Shown: positions 1 through 12,460 of the stretch, piece after piece
Layout of the letters: each line of letters begins with the position of its first letter
Numbering within the stretch: position 1 is the stretch's first letter
Assembly: GCF_047495875.1 (NCBI RefSeq)
Contig: NC_092466.1
Span: 18,348,561-18,412,560, forward strand
DNA from: Pithys albifrons albifrons
Taxonomy: Eukaryota; Chordata; Aves; Passeriformes; Thamnophilidae
DNA length: 64,000 bases
Direction: 5' to 3'
Program-made: the position numbers and the translations under genes
Notes under the pieces: model-generated
Told to the model about the DNA's origin: nothing
Database searches by the model: none
Seen by the model: only the letters and a program-made list of their open reading frames with translations

Positions 1-1694
1 TATGTGAAAAAGCATCAGTCTTTAAATCAATTAAAATTGTTTTGAACTAGGTACAGCTGTTTGTGAAGACATTGTGCAGCTGTGGTGACTTCTGCTTTAC
101 ATTTTTTCTCTGGTACACTACAGCAATACAATCAATGGAAAGTCTCACACTAAGTGTTCAACATTTAGCCTACAGTAGGTCACATAGCCTCATGCTATGT
201 CAAACCACACCCCACACCTTTCTTTTCTCTTACACATTCAATAAAAGTACTTATATAGTTCTAGACATGCAGCATCCAACATTATCAGAGATCTCTCTCA
301 CCCTATATCATACCTCAAAACAGACAATAGCAAGTGTCTAGGTAAGAATACAAGGATACACCAAACACAAGGAGATACTTCTCAGAACTTTATCTCTAAT
401 CCCCTAGGAGTTTGGCAGCTGTATCCTTGAATTGAACAGCTGGTGATGTAGTTTTTAAGGCCTATAGAAAATGTTATAGGAATTCCTAAAACATTACTAA
501 ATACACACTTGTCATGAAATGGGTTGCCTTCATTTTGGACACATGACAGCTATTCAGTAACAGGAACAGTGCTACAGAACTCAGCAAGATAGTGACACTG
601 CTGCCAGAATACACATATGGCTCAGAAGTAGCTTTGCCACACAACCGATAAACAAGAACTGTTTCCAACAAAGTTACTGCTTCCCATTCCACTGGCAAGG
701 GACATGTATTAATTCAGAACATTTCTTCTATATCTTTAAAATTCCACATTATTAGGATCAGAAAGTTATGTTTTATGTACATTAATGGCCCTCTACACAG
801 CTGCTAGTTTCAATGCATCCTTCCTACGTGGAAAGGTCAGGAAGGTAAAAATCAAATAAATTCACAAAACACAGAGCTCATCAGGAACACACTAGCAAAG
901 CTTTTCCATCTTAAGGTGTGATAGGCTTCAAATATGCTGTCAAGAGCTGTTATGGAGTAAGTGAATTTGGCAAAGCACATCCAGGCATATCAAAAACAGC
1001 AGAGTTCATTTAACTTCTCAGGCAGAAATAGATCTTCAAATGAAAACGTGTGGAGGAAACAGTTCCTGGACAGTTACTACACTGGTTTTTATACAAATAA
1101 CTTTTTGTATTATTTCACTCTTATTTAGATCTTCAGGCTGGGGCATAAATAATGGGAAGGCTTTCTTTTGTCAGCATATTGTTAGCTAGAGCAGGAGAGC
1201 ATTGAAATTATGTCACAGTTTAGAAATAGCAGATAAATTCTGTGAAAGAGTGCACAGTCATGACAGCATTGCAATATCCTGCTCATGAGAAATGTCATCA
1301 ATGGAAGTATGCAGAAGACGGATAGTTACTCACCAAAGTAGTAACGAAAGGCTGAAAATTTGACTCTGACATTAGTGAAAACAGTGTTTTAAACTTGTTC
1401 CAAAGTTTGTTTGATAAGCCAAGCTCAGACAAAGAAAGTTAAATTGCTAAAATCTGTGATAGCATGTTTAATGGATATTATAAATTGAATGATTTAATTA
1501 AAAAGCAAAACACAAAGTAAGTTTAAAGATCATTTTGATACATCAACAAGACTACAGTTTAGATTTACTAGGTTTATACATCTTTTCTGCCAAAAATTTA
1601 AGTGTCACTATTGTATATTTTTCACAATAGCTTTTAAATGTTGTAGGCAATACCTAAAGAACATAACCAGTTTGCAATTCATAAAAGGACTTAC
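1..1694 (-). other. KIF20B intron 11 (partial)
   Basis: AT-rich intronic sequence. I searched it on the minus strand for the next motor exon and saw no match. No repeat family recognised. Confidence 0.8.
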
Positions 1695-1841
1695 TTTGAC
1701 TGTTGACAGTTCTTGAGTGCATTAATACACTTGCCTAGAGTCAGGAGAGAGGTATTTATATTTCCACTCTCTTTCAATCTGTCACCTTCATTGCGGGTCT
1801 TGGTATATCTTTCTGAACCAGCGAGATCACAAAATGACAAT
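1695..1841 (-). CDS. KIF20B: KIF20B exon 11 (switch II)
   Basis: 147 bases beginning [19 protein letters not shown], with switch II DLAGSE, then [19 protein letters not shown]. Acceptor CTTTCAG, donor AA|GTAAGT. It is the last KIF20B exon in the window; the next (human FQQHVPFRESKLTH segment) was not found in 1-1694. Confidence 0.95.
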
Positions 1842-4800
1842 CTGAAAGCCAACCAGGAAAACTCACTTTATTTACAAGATGAACAAATTATTCACTTTTC
1901 AAAATAATCCCTTTTTTCATCCTTCTCAAAGATGCTTCCCAACCAAATTTCCCCCTATTTCCCCTGAAACATTTTTCCTACATGCTTACTACTCCACCAC
2001 CCCAGCCTCCTCATCCTGTTCTTTCTAAGGACTTGCATGAGTTCAGGAGTTAGCAGGCTGGCAGAACCCTGTGCTGATCAGAGTGGACAAGGTGGAGAAC
2101 AGCACTGCAACCTGTCAGCCTGAGAGAGAGGGCCAAGGACTGTATGAGAGTAGTGAGGCCACCATACATGTAGGAAGCTCCCCCAGTAAGCACTGGGTGC
2201 ATAGTGCAGTACCAGGATATCAACATGGAAGATAACTGACAACTTCCTCACAAGAGAGACTGTTCTGAACTTACTCATTGACTCGGGTCACTCGTGGTAC
2301 TCCTAAATCTTCAATTTTTAGTAGTTTAACTGTGAATATGCTGTGACTAAAAAAGAGAAATTGAAATCAGAAGAGAAATGATGAAGAAGACCAATCCTTT
2401 CAAAATATTTTTAGCCTCCACATTTGTTCAAAATGTTGAACCTGTCAATATAGCTAAGCATATACTATCAGATACAAACTTTTAAAGAGATGTTTATGTA
2501 GCATTTATATTGCTTTTTCCACACACATTTAGATGGAATAAAGTGCTTCTGTATAGAGTATTTGAAAAAATGCTGTTAGCTTTAGTACCTGTTCATCTTA
2601 TTGAAGGATTGAATCCTTTTGGCTTAAAGTATTGTGTCACATACTACTAAAGGACACCAAAACTGAAACCTAGAAATCTAGATCATGTTAAAGCCTCTTC
2701 CCTTCCTGAAAGCCATAAGCAGTATCTTAGTTTCTCCTTCTTTTCATACATCATCCTATGCCCAATGCTATTCCAAATGTTTCTTACCTTCTGCTGGAGC
2801 AATTATTCAGTTTTGTGCTTGCAATACTCTGGTGTTTCAACCCCACTTTTAGAAGCCTAAAAGCTTCTTTAGAGTCAGAAATCTGAACCCACTGCAGACC
2901 TTTAAGAAAAAAAAAATAAGATAGTTTTGAAAATAACATTACCAAAGTGAGTATTAAGGGGATAATGTATGCACAGCAACAATATTCCATTTACTTGAGG
3001 CTTTTACCACAACCGCTGTTACATGATGACAAATAAGATCAAAATGCCTCTTCTCACAGGAAAGGACAAGTATATTACATTATTTCATTGTATTAGCACT
3101 CTAAATTAAATTAAAATTCAAATTAAGTGAGCAACCTTAGCCTGAGCACTGAAAAGCCCTATACTCATGTTCAGCAAGACAGAATTCTACCTGGACAGCT
3201 TCTCTATTTCACACTACAGTCAGGGAGGAGGGAGAAGGGAGGAAGGGGAAGTCCTTTGTACATCTTTCAGGGCCATTGACTTAACAGAAAAAGATCAGAA
3301 GAACTTTGTCTGCAATGTGATGACCACATGCCTAGGTATGTACTAGGTATTATCTATAATTCTACCAAAGAACATTGTAGCCTCTACTAAATTAGAGATC
3401 ACCAAAACTGTATTAAAGAATACCAGTTGTGATCAAGAAAAAACAAGAAAATCATCAAAATTTTTTTCTTCAGTAACATCATGAACAGCCCTACTTTTCA
3501 AAGCTTTATAAAAAAAAGATCATGAAAAGCAGCAGGCTGAACCCCTACAAAAAAAGCCTTTAATCTAGAATTGGTGCCTTGATTGTTCAAAGAATTGCAG
3601 CAAATGAAATGAGTTTAAAACCCTATTTTTCCTCATGACCTGAAACAGGCATTGAACTGTTATTTCGAGTTCTGTTAACTCCTCACACTCCCACAACCCA
3701 AAAGAAAATTACAGGTTTGATTAGAGTGCTGTAAAATGCAATTTGAAGTCAGACTGAACTTTCTTAAATATTCTCTGAAGTCTGCTTCTCTACTGAAAAT
3801 ACTGAAAACAAACAAACAAAAATCCCCAAATCTGTTGAGCCAATTAAAATACAGTTAAGAACTACTGGAGTATTTAAGAAAATGGAAAAAAGCAAATCAC
3901 TAACACATTTGTCAACTGTTTCCAATATTTATCCTATTTCAAAGAAATAGAGGCAATGGAGAGCATGGCAGCTTCTAACAGTTACAGTCACCCAAGGGAG
4001 GCATTTCCAATGCCACAGTGAATGTAGTTAGGAGTTTTCTCATCCAGAAAGAAGCATTATTACAGATAGGTCCATTTTTCAAATTACGTTTGGCTATTTG
4101 CACCGTATTCTATTCACCTTTTACAAAAGAACATCCCTTGATGTCTTGAGCAAGGCGCAGCGTTTTTCTTTTCTTGTCATTTGATATAGGAATCAGTAGA
4201 TCATAAAAACACTCATTGTAAATCTCAAAAAATGAAACCCAAACAGAAAACTTGATGTAATTTGTTGCAGTTGTGGTAGATTGTTCTGAGTCTTTTGAGA
4301 TATCTTCCAAATCTGCCAAGTACAAATTATTACAAGTCAACACAGACCTGGTAAGGCAAATTTCATTAAGCAAATTAACTGAAAATTGATATTACAGCAA
4401 CCTTCTAAAAAACCCTTAACTCATACAAAAATCCATCGAAGTTCCCACCCCTGTTCTTAAATGTCTGGAAGTCACATGCTTAACCTACATATTTACTGTA
4501 CCACTTCCTTTTCCATTTTTAAATTCTCTCAAACACACAAAGCTTGGTTACAATTATCCAAGTCTCCTCAAGATCTTTAGAAGACAGAAAATTAAACTGA
4601 GAAGCATACTTGATTTTGGGTTTTTTTAAGCAAATCTAGTCTTAGACATTTTTTAAATGCTAGAATTAGGTGTATAAAATTACATACAAGAATTCTAAAA
4701 GCCTGTCAGAATTACCACTAGGGTCCATAGCATAAGTAGTACTACTTTTCCTTGCCTTAGTTTCAGCTCATTTAATGCCTTTTTGGGTGTTCTAACCATT

Positions 4801-7800
4801 TTATCCTCAGGTTTTCTACCTAGATAACTTGCTCACTATGCAATTCACAGGCATACAAAAACGGACAAGTAGTCATTTTATTATCAACACAGGCCCAAAG
4901 TCAGTTATTGACCCTTAAGAAAGCTTCTTTGACAGCTTTATTTGCAATTCTTCATATGAAACATACCCTTGGAATCAACAGGTGCGTTGCTATTAGTGCT
5001 TATCTGATGGTCGGCCTACAAAAAAAATCCAGAAACTTTAAAATATACTGTTGAGAATACATTACATTTCAAGTTACTTTTCCAACAGTTCTACTGTACT
5101 ACTAAATAGGAATACAGCATGGTTGCAACATGCCAATAGAAAGATCATGTCCTGTTGAAAGCACCTGTACGCTACATTTGAAAGGGCTGTTCTTACTCAT
5201 TCCTGACACTGCCCTTACATCAGTATGTGGCATTTCAGCCTGTGGAATCAGAAGCAGTCTAGCCACAGAAAACACAGAGAGGTGGGAGCCCACACAGAAA
5301 CATGGTGATTTAACAGGATGATTTGCAAGAGTCCAGTTGCAGTTTATACAATAGTTTTAAACCAGTAAATCTCAAGACCCATGAATTTTTTGTTATTGGT
5401 ATTTTGCCAATATAGGAATTCATATTTTACAGCTTACTAGGCCAACCCTCAGAAATAGAAGGAAATGCAGAACACTCGTTCACTTAAGAATTTAAATGAG
5501 CAACCTATTGCCTCCTGTACCTGCTTGAAATAAATGATAGTTGAAATAAAATCAAGGTTTTAGAAAGGAAATTTTCTTCTTCGGAACTATTAAAAAAATA
5601 AAAGTAAGTAAACCAATCAAATCCCTATAACTAGAGCTTATAAGCTTCATACACTTGTGCTTCCTTCCCAGTCTTAGTTTTAGTTCGTGAGTTTCTTTTA
5701 GGCCCAGATCTGTAAGTGGAAGTGTCTAAAGAAATGAAATTCATTTACAAAAACAAGTATACTTAACAAGGCTAACACAAAATAAAAACCAGGTATGGTT
5801 TTTCATCAGGTTTTTTTAGTGTTTTGTCAAGAGTATACTTCATATAAAGCTGGGATTCTGTTAAGTGCTCCTGAAATAATGAAATACTTGTGTAAACAAA
5901 TTTTTTAGGTTTAAGCTTTACCCGTATAAAACACCCACCCACACCTCTCTCTGTCAAAGTAAATGCAAACTTTGCCAGCAAATTTATAAGTATTCCTGTT
6001 ATAACCACAGAGGGGACATATATATGCTTTCAAACACACATGTGAGAGGCTTTTCTAAAGTCCTTTCTGAAGACTGTCAGAGCTAGATTTAAATACAACT
6101 CCCCTGTAACTCTAATTGGACTAAACAGCTTTAGAATTCCAAGAAACTCATAAAACTGGAGTGTATTTCTGGACTGGTCAACATTGAACTGTAAGAATAA
6201 AGGCCAGCAGAAACCCCTTTTTAATTCAAATCTGTAAGTCCTCTATCATTATAGCTCTGCTGTTTCAAATAAATTTTTGCTTCCTTTGAGGGTATTTACC
6301 AAACTGAAAAAGAGGAAAACAACCTCAAAATCATTAATTTCTTTCAAGTACCTTGAAAGACAGTAAGTTCTTTAAAGGATCAGACCTATTAGCATCCCCA
6401 AAGATGGAAAGGAGACTATTTGCATGCAGTTCTTATTAAGCAGCAGTAACCCCAGAGGATAAATTATCAGTGCTCAAGCTACAGAACTAAAAAAAGCTTA
6501 GAGTTTACATGTCCATCAAGTATTCAGCCATAAGAAAGAAATCCACAGGAGAATAGGAGTCATCAGCTTCATTGCTTACTTTACTGCTCATCTGAAAAGC
6601 TGTCTGACAGCAAATAGACACATCCATGCTAAATACAGCTAGTCTCTTCTCACTGAAAAGTGAAGAACATGGAGCTATCTAAAGATTCATGTATTCATCA
6701 GTGCAGAAAGTGCTCCTCTACCTCTTTTATTAGGCGAAGCAGTGAATTTTTAATGGCAGTTTCTTCTCTCAGTTGGTTTTCAGTCAGCTTTACATAATCT
6801 CTACACCGATGGGGTTTGAGATCCATCACTGTGTATAACTTTCCTTCAATCCTTTTAAACAACAGATCCAAGGCCCTTGGCAGAACACCAACATCATCTT
6901 CTGTCCCTGAAAGAACATACAAAAGAAAAATCCTAATTATTATGATGAACAAGGTATATAGATAAACAAAGACAGGAAAAATAAGATATCCCAAGGCATA
7001 CATGAGAAATTCGGAGGCAACTTCAAGCATCAATCAGTGCTGGTTTTTTGTATTCTGAAGGTAACAGAAATGCCATTTGAGTGTTTTAAGGGGTATTTGG
7101 CTTTCAGCTACAGTTCATGCTCTACACCAATAACCAGTATAACATAAAATAAAAACTGCTGGAGTATTCTGCATAAGCTTAGCCTAGATGGGAAACAAAG
7201 AAAATCCCACAATCAGCAGACATTTAATAAATATTTACAGTTTTTCAATTCTATTTCATGTGCTGTCTTCACTCTCCAAGGAAGCAACCTAGAAACAAAA
7301 CTTATAATTGACCTTTCAGCTGCTGTCCTCTAGTAATTCCACAGACCCTACAAAAAACTTCTAAAAGTCTTGTGAAGACTTACTTCTTTCCCTGTCCCAG
7401 ACCCTTTTCTCAACATACTACTTTTGCACCTGAACGACAAAAAGGAGTTAAATGAAAGCCTCAGTGCAGACTTATCTTTCTGAATCAAAGTTTAAAAAGG
7501 GTTCACTTTTTTGTATTCTATAAGTCCTATAACCAGAGAAAAGAGGAGAAACTATTGTCCTCTCTCAGACTAATAAATTTCTCCTGCTCTTGAGACAGGA
7601 CATTTAAGTTACAGCACCAGATGTGACCCCTAACTCAGAAGTTATATAAAATGTGGTTGGCACTCAAATCACAAGATAGTCAACAAATAACATAGTAAGT
7701 TTAAGTACTGTTGCATTGCATGCAATTCTCCTCATCTCCTCTCTAATAATTTTTTGTTTATTGCAATGCCACTTGTAACTCAACCTAACACAAACAAAGT

Positions 7801-10305
7801 AACAGTCCCTGGTGAACAAGAAACAATCCTAAAAAAGCTGCTTCATCTTTCACTCAAGTCCTTTGCCATTAACTGAATATAGGCTCCCATATAATGCTAA
7901 AGTGGAATAGCAGAAGAGGAAATCATGGCTCCCAGTACACAGCAGTCTGCCCTGCCAATTTTTATCCAAGTGCTAAAAATAGAATACCATAAAAAAGATC
8001 CTAGTCTAAAGAGTTGTCAATCAGAAATTCTTGAAAAAACACACAATATACACCACACTAGTCAAGCATGGGGGAACTGTACACTTCAGGAATTTTTGTT
8101 TCTTGTTATTTACCTATTATTTATTAGGACAGAAAAGAGCATCCCATTATTGCTCCAGATAAATAACTGAAAATACTGGCAGGAATCCGGAATTATAGAA
8201 TTATAGTCGACCTAACTGACGATTGCTTAGAAAATAATGTCACTTCAATAAAGATCAATTTCATATGGCACAAAACCTATTGTCCTTCCACTATTTCTTT
8301 GTACAAAAGAAGTGGTATAGCATCCAGAACAGCCATTTCATTACAGAAAAAAATTGTTTCCACATGAATTAAGTCACCTGATTTGTTACTATGCTTTGAA
8401 AAATAACTAAAGAATGACATCTTCTGACCAGAAGGGCTTTGGAGCTTTAACAGAATAGAAATAGTGCATCAGAAAACAAGGTCTCCTAGGACACTATTGA
8501 GCTCAGAAACTCCAAGACAAGAAAAAAATATACAAAAGCAATTGAACATGTTTAAAAACCCTTATTCTCTGCCTATAATAATTGAAACAGACTCAAGTAT
8601 TATTTCTTATTTGTGCATATAAGATGCGTATAACTGTCATAATAATACTCAAGGAAATGCTTATCTGGTGTAGAGCAACTTACACACTTTTCATATCCTC
8701 TTATAGAGAATATTATTTTCCCAACTTCCCCTTAGTCCCAACATAATAGATACTAGGAAGGAAAAAGAAAAGTCTCACAAACCTGTTTGAAATTACCATA
8801 GTCATATTGCTTTGAAAGGCTAAGTGTTTATGTAAACTCTGGCAGTGACTGTTGGGAGGTATGTTTGCTATGGAAAGAGACTTTCAAAGGCAATTAATAC
8901 TCAAGAGAAGCCAATGTATAGGGCCTACAGTCCAAATGAAGGAAAAAGTTATAATATTTCTGCTAGAAGAAATTGTCACTTTAAAAAACATATGTATTCA
9001 AGGAGTTATACCTTGGAAAGTGTAAGTTTTCCCAGCATTTGTAACTCCATATGTAAAAACAAGACGATTATATCCATCTAAGAAATCTTGCACTGGTTCC
9101 TTCATGGCGCCTTCAAAGAATTCTTCTTGAGTTGTCTCAGGTCCAAACACCTGTGTATTACCAAGAAATATTTATATTTTGTTTAAGGAATCATTAGAGA
9201 CTTTTAAAAAATCTTTTAAATTCTGTTTGTTGATACTCTTAAAGACTACAAAGTTAAATCAAAAATAGTCTCCTTCTATTAAATAAATGTAAGTTAAACA
9301 ACATGTTTCAGGAATGCATTAAAACTTTTAAAGATAACTCATTTACTTGTGAAAAAGTGAACTTCTGCATCATCTGTCCAGCAGTTTTTTCACTTAGTCG
9401 ATTCAGATAATGTTGGGGGGGCTTCAGTATGATGTTTGTTGAGTCTTCAAGTGAAACACAGTCCTATTAAAAGGAAAGACAAGCAATGCAGGGCATGAAG
9501 AGAATATAAAGAGTTCGGCTTACAGGGAAAAAAGCAAACACAAAAAAACCACAAAACAAAGTTAAAGTACTTTTAAACTAAATGAACATCACACCTGTGA
9601 TCCATTTTCTCTTTCCAGTGATGTAAATGGCCTAATACGCAGGCAAACTTGTATGTGTCCCTTAGAATCCAAACTGCTCCTCTTAAAAAGAAAAAAGAAT
9701 TAAGCAAGTTAGAATTTTCAATCTTCGTTTGATAACTAGCATGTTAAGGCAGTTTTAATCCATCAGGCTGTTTTGAACAGATCTGCTTGACAACATGGAA
9801 ATCAAAAGAAATTCACTTCATCTGTTTTAACATGTGCTTAGGCCCCTGCAGTTATCTGTGACACGATAATCTTGCAGCACATACACAGACACATTGTATT
9901 CAGGCCAACTAGAGGACACCCACAGAAGGTTTCATGAATTGGCAATTAGGTTCATTCACAGAAAACTGATGCATCAGTGCAGTGCCACACAACTTAGTCT
10001 AATCCTAAGCATCTCTTCCAAATTTAAAACACAAGAAAGATGCTTTTCATCCCCTCTGTAAAATTCTGACTATTTCTATCAATGAAAGGACTCAGCTTGT
10101 ATTTTAAAAAATAAATATGCAAATAATCCAAACATTAAAACCTTCCTACCTGGCTTGTGTCGGAGCTTGAAGAAACCAAAGAAAATTCAGAGGAGAGATC
10201 TGCTTTAAGATCTTCCACACTTACTGGTCCTGATCTTGGAGAGAGCTCAGTGCTAGAAATATAGGAAGGTCTGCAAAATTTCTCATTATTCAAAGTTGGT
10301 TCCAT
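1695..10305 (-). CDS. KIF20B: KIF20B, kinesin family member 20B (5' part; gene continues past position 1)
   Basis: Plus-end-directed kinesin-6 motor (also MPP1) that acts on microtubules in late mitosis, cytokinesis and abscission. Ten coding exons (2-11) join in frame: 10305-10150, 9681-9595, 9463-9347, 9150-9012, 6906-6722, 5015-4967, 4312-4118, 2899-2788, 2346-2275 and 1841-1695. Every junction is GT-AG and the intron phases agree across all of them. The 419 codons read like the mammalian N-terminus (RPSY near residue 12; VCLRIRPFT opening the motor). Visible motor motifs are the P-loop GVTNAGKT (155-162), switch I SSRSHS (344-349) and switch II DLAGSE (376-381). The kinesin-6 loop-6 insertion between IKE and IKFSVW is about 35 residues. 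The rest of the motor, the long coiled coil and the tail lie outside the window. KIF20A is excluded by the VSFFEIYNE and KHQS contexts and by PANK1 synteny. Confidence 0.96.
2275..2346 (-). CDS. KIF20B: KIF20B exon 10 (switch I end)
   Basis: 72 bases encoding the end of switch [14 protein letters not shown], and VPRVTRVN. Acceptor TTTTTTAG, donor GA|GTAAGT. The phase (2 to 2) agrees with both neighbours. Confidence 0.94.
2788..2899 (-). CDS. KIF20B: KIF20B exon 9 (switch I start)
   Basis: 112 bases encoding [16 protein letters not shown] through KLNNCSSR, the first half of switch I; its last two bases start the Ser codon of SSRSHS. Acceptor TCTTAAAG, donor AG|GTAAGA. It matches human LQWIQVSDSKEAYRLL. 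Confidence 0.95.
2900..4117 (-). other. KIF20B intron 8
   Basis: AT-rich, with a short purine-rich run near 3,225-3,250. Nothing else recognised. Confidence 0.8.
4118..4312 (-). CDS. KIF20B: KIF20B exon 8
   Basis: 195 bases; the first two complete an Asp codon. It encodes an acidic, Ser/Thr-rich end of the loop-6 insert, then [15 protein letters not shown] and [11 protein letters not shown], the central motor strands. Acceptor TTGGCAG, donor AAAG|GTGAAT. Confidence 0.95.
4313..6721 (-). other. KIF20B introns 6 and 7
   Basis: AT-rich intronic DNA interrupted only by micro-exon 7 (4967-5015). Small open frames at 5.1-6.0 kb show no kinesin similarity. Confidence 0.7.
4967..5015 (-). CDS. KIF20B: KIF20B exon 7 (loop-6 insert micro-exon)
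   Basis: 49 bases: 16 codons ([16 protein letters not shown]) plus one base. It is supported by a long pyrimidine tract with TTTTTTTGTAG, a donor G|GTATGT and exact phase agreement on both sides. The segment lies in the fast-evolving loop-6 insertion, so the protein match to human is weak; RNA evidence would settle it. Confidence 0.75.
6722..6906 (-). CDS. KIF20B: KIF20B exon 6
   Basis: Two bases plus 61 codons; starts [17 protein letters not shown] and ends LLRLIKE. The first two bases complete the Gly codon begun in exon 5. Acceptor TTTCAG, donor GAG|GTAGAG. It matches the human segment GTEENIGILPRTLNVLF and the start of the loop-6 insertion. Confidence 0.95.
6907..9011 (-). other. KIF20B intron 5
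   Basis: 2.1 kb, the largest intron between coding exons here. AT-rich; no repeat family, RNA gene or exon recognised. Confidence 0.8.
9012..9150 (-). CDS. KIF20B: KIF20B exon 5 (P-loop)
   Basis: 46 codons plus one base. It holds [12 protein letters not shown] and the nucleotide-binding P-loop [13 protein letters not shown]. Acceptor ACACAG, donor AAG|GTATAA. The residue before Gly-Lys-Thr is Ala, whereas human KIF20B has Ser; both fit the kinesin P-loop. Confidence 0.95.
9347..9463 (-). CDS. KIF20B: KIF20B exon 4
   Basis: 39 codons in phase 0, ending [11 protein letters not shown], matching the human GQMAQKFSFSK segment before the P-loop exon. Acceptor TTTTAATAG, donor CAA|GTAAGT. Intron 3 before it is only 131 bp. 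Confidence 0.93.
9595..9681 (-). CDS. KIF20B: KIF20B exon 3 (motor domain start)
   Basis: 29 codons in phase 0, containing [12 protein letters not shown], the first beta strand of a kinesin motor. The acceptor after TTAAG at 9682 is the one that keeps frame; a second AG two bases later would break it. The donor is CAG|GTGTGA. Confidence 0.93.
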
Positions 10306-10306
10306 T
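10150..10306 (-). CDS. KIF20B: KIF20B exon 2 (start codon)
   Basis: Acceptor CTTGCAG ends at 10307. The ATG is at 10305-10303 and the donor is CAG|GTAGGA at 10150/10149. It encodes 52 residues beginning [15 protein letters not shown], which parallels the human start MESN...RPSY and supports this ATG over the upstream in-frame one at 10353, which lies in the intron. Phase 0 end. Confidence 0.93.
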
Positions 10307-12392
10307 CTGCAAGATAAAATAAAACAGTTTTGTTCTCCCTGATCATATAACATAGAGCTTCAGAAGTCCCTTAGAAGTCAATTTGAAACTGATAATTGCA
10401 ATTTCTTTGAGGAGAAAGGTTTCTTCATCCTGTTCATTATTTATATAGCAAGTTTCTGGTAGGTGGGGAGGGTCTGCAGAAGTGTTTGCATCATGATGAA
10501 TCAAGAGCGACCATTCATCTTTAAACAGAAAGCAACTGTTTACAAGGGAAAACTTTACACATATAGCACAAACATGTCAATCAAGGAAGGTATAATATAA
10601 AACCTAATTGTATTATTCCATATCAACTTGATCATCCCATTATAGTGGTCATTTAGAATGTCACAGTTATCTCTGCAGGACCTGTCAAATATTTGGTGTT
10701 ATAAAGATAACACGATGTAGTTTAATTTTGTTACAGATTGTTTCAAATAAATCACTGGGCAATTACTAACAGACTATGGCAGCAAGGGATCCAACAAAGA
10801 GACACCAACAACATGACCTACATTTTGAAGCTTTGAACACAACAATTCAATGGTCTTCTAGCACTACATTCCCACATCTAGGTTACAGCAAAGCATGAAA
10901 ATTGTTCCTCTAAATACTAACGGAGAACATCAGTGTTCATTAAAACAACGGACAGAGCAGGGCTGTTTCAAAACCCCCTTGCTCAAGAAGAGTGTTTGTT
11001 GCTTACCTATTAAGCAGTTCAATTTTCAATTCATCCAGCAAAAAAACTAAGAGATGTCTGCACTTCAATACCAAATACTTAAGAGGTCAGTCTTCCTATC
11101 TAAGTTGTAAAAGGCAGATGCAGAACTCTAAGCAGCTAGACAAATGTCACCAAGCTGCAAATATGGTAAAGATACACATAAAGTAAGCATCAATGTTACC
11201 TTTGTATCTTCTAACCTACATGTTTAATTTTTGTCAGAGGTGTATGAAACCCAGGAAAAACTTGGCCCTGAAATATCAGAGCTTGAACAAAGATTGACCT
11301 GTGAATAACCTACAGTTGGAAAGAAACCTATCTGTCCATGCTATCACGATCTGGAAGTCTTATTCATCAACGACACAAAGCCACAGTGCAAAACTCTTAT
11401 CAGCCCTTTAAAGGAATCATATTTGTTAGATAACAGACATCTTAATTGCTTTAAATACAAGCTTAAAGTGTGATTCGTCAAGATTATGCTCTCATACTGT
11501 ATCTTTTTACATTAGAGGCAAAAGGCAAGCATTAAGCTGTGTATACAAAACTGGAAGTAGAAGTGTTGACATAGCCCAGCACTCAGAGTGGTGAAGTACA
11601 ACGCCTGACAGAACACAAAGTCCAAGGTACAGACTATATATCTGACTCCACGTTGTGTCACAAAGCACTATAATGGCTTCAGATATTCTGGTGCAAACAA
11701 CTATATTGCCTGGCTGCAGCCACTGAAAGGTACTTGTATACTGGGATGTGTTATTATAACCCTACTAACAGTGGCAATAGAATTTAGAGCTGTAGACACC
11801 GTAAAAGAAGGGGATCCCCAGTGGCACACAGCCTGAAGCAGTGCCAGGGAGCACAAGAAAAGTATGAAAAAGCTCCAAATCACACAATAAGGCTGGCAGC
11901 TTATATACAAGCTAAAGCACCAGTTCTCATACTTAACCCCCCCGCCCCCAAACAACTAAATGGAAACTGCTCTGTGCACATCTCAATCTTCCACTGACAG
12001 GCTCTGCGTTCTTTGCCCGTTCCCACGGGACAAACCCACCGCGGCTCTTCCGGCAGCGCCGAAACCTGCCCACACCGAAGGCCCTACCGCGGCCCTTCGC
12101 CGCAGCGCCAGGGACCGACGGCAGTGGGGACAGCGGGGACAGGCGGCCCTGGCGCCGCCGCCACGGGCAACACACGCGCTGCTACCCCAGCCCAGAGACC
12201 CGCGGGCCGCAACCGCCGCAGCCTCCCCTCTGCAGGGCACAGCCCCGCATGGGCTCGCCCGACCCCCCCTGCCCTTCTCCCGCGGTCCAGGTACCGCTCT
12301 GCTGCCCCAGTCTCGCCTCCCGTGCCCCAGCCCCCTGTGCCCCCGGTCCCCCGTGCCCCCGGTCCCCGCCGCCCCGCCGCCCCTCCGCTCAC
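10307..12392 (-). other. KIF20B intron 1
   Basis: 2.1 kb between the non-coding exon and the start-codon exon. GC content rises sharply above about 11,950, where it enters the CpG island. No other feature recognised. Confidence 0.7.
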
Positions 12393-12460
12393 CCGCCGTG
12401 ACACTCCCTCGGTCTCTGCGCCGGCCGCGGGTTCTTTTTGAATCGGACCAATGACAGCGC
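12393..12460 (-). other. KIF20B: KIF20B non-coding first exon (5'UTR)
   Basis: A strong donor on the minus strand (GG|GTGAGC, GT at 12392-12391) lies inside the CpG island, upstream of the first coding exon, whose acceptor is at 10308-10307. The translation start is 10 bases or fewer inside exon 2, so exon 1 should be entirely 5'UTR. The transcription start is not visible; the upper coordinate is set by the CCAAT box at 12448-12452 and is approximate. Confidence 0.55.
12437..12452 (-). promoter_or_regulatory. KIF20B promoter: CCAAT box and CHR-like element
   Basis: On the plus strand TTTGAA (12437-12442) is followed five bases later by CCAAT (12448-12452), just upstream of the predicted KIF20B first exon and inside a CpG island; GC-rich CDE-like bases precede the hexamer. 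TTTGAA is the classic CHR sequence bound by DREAM/MuvB, and NF-Y binds CCAAT in G2/M genes. The motifs are seen; their use is inferred. There is no TATA box. Confidence 0.45.

Noticed and set aside
1329..1346. Possible KIF20B exon with a GTGAGT donor near 1,329 (minus)
   Set aside because: An 18-base exon between TTTTCAG and the donor would encode nothing resembling the next motor segment (PFRESKLTH).
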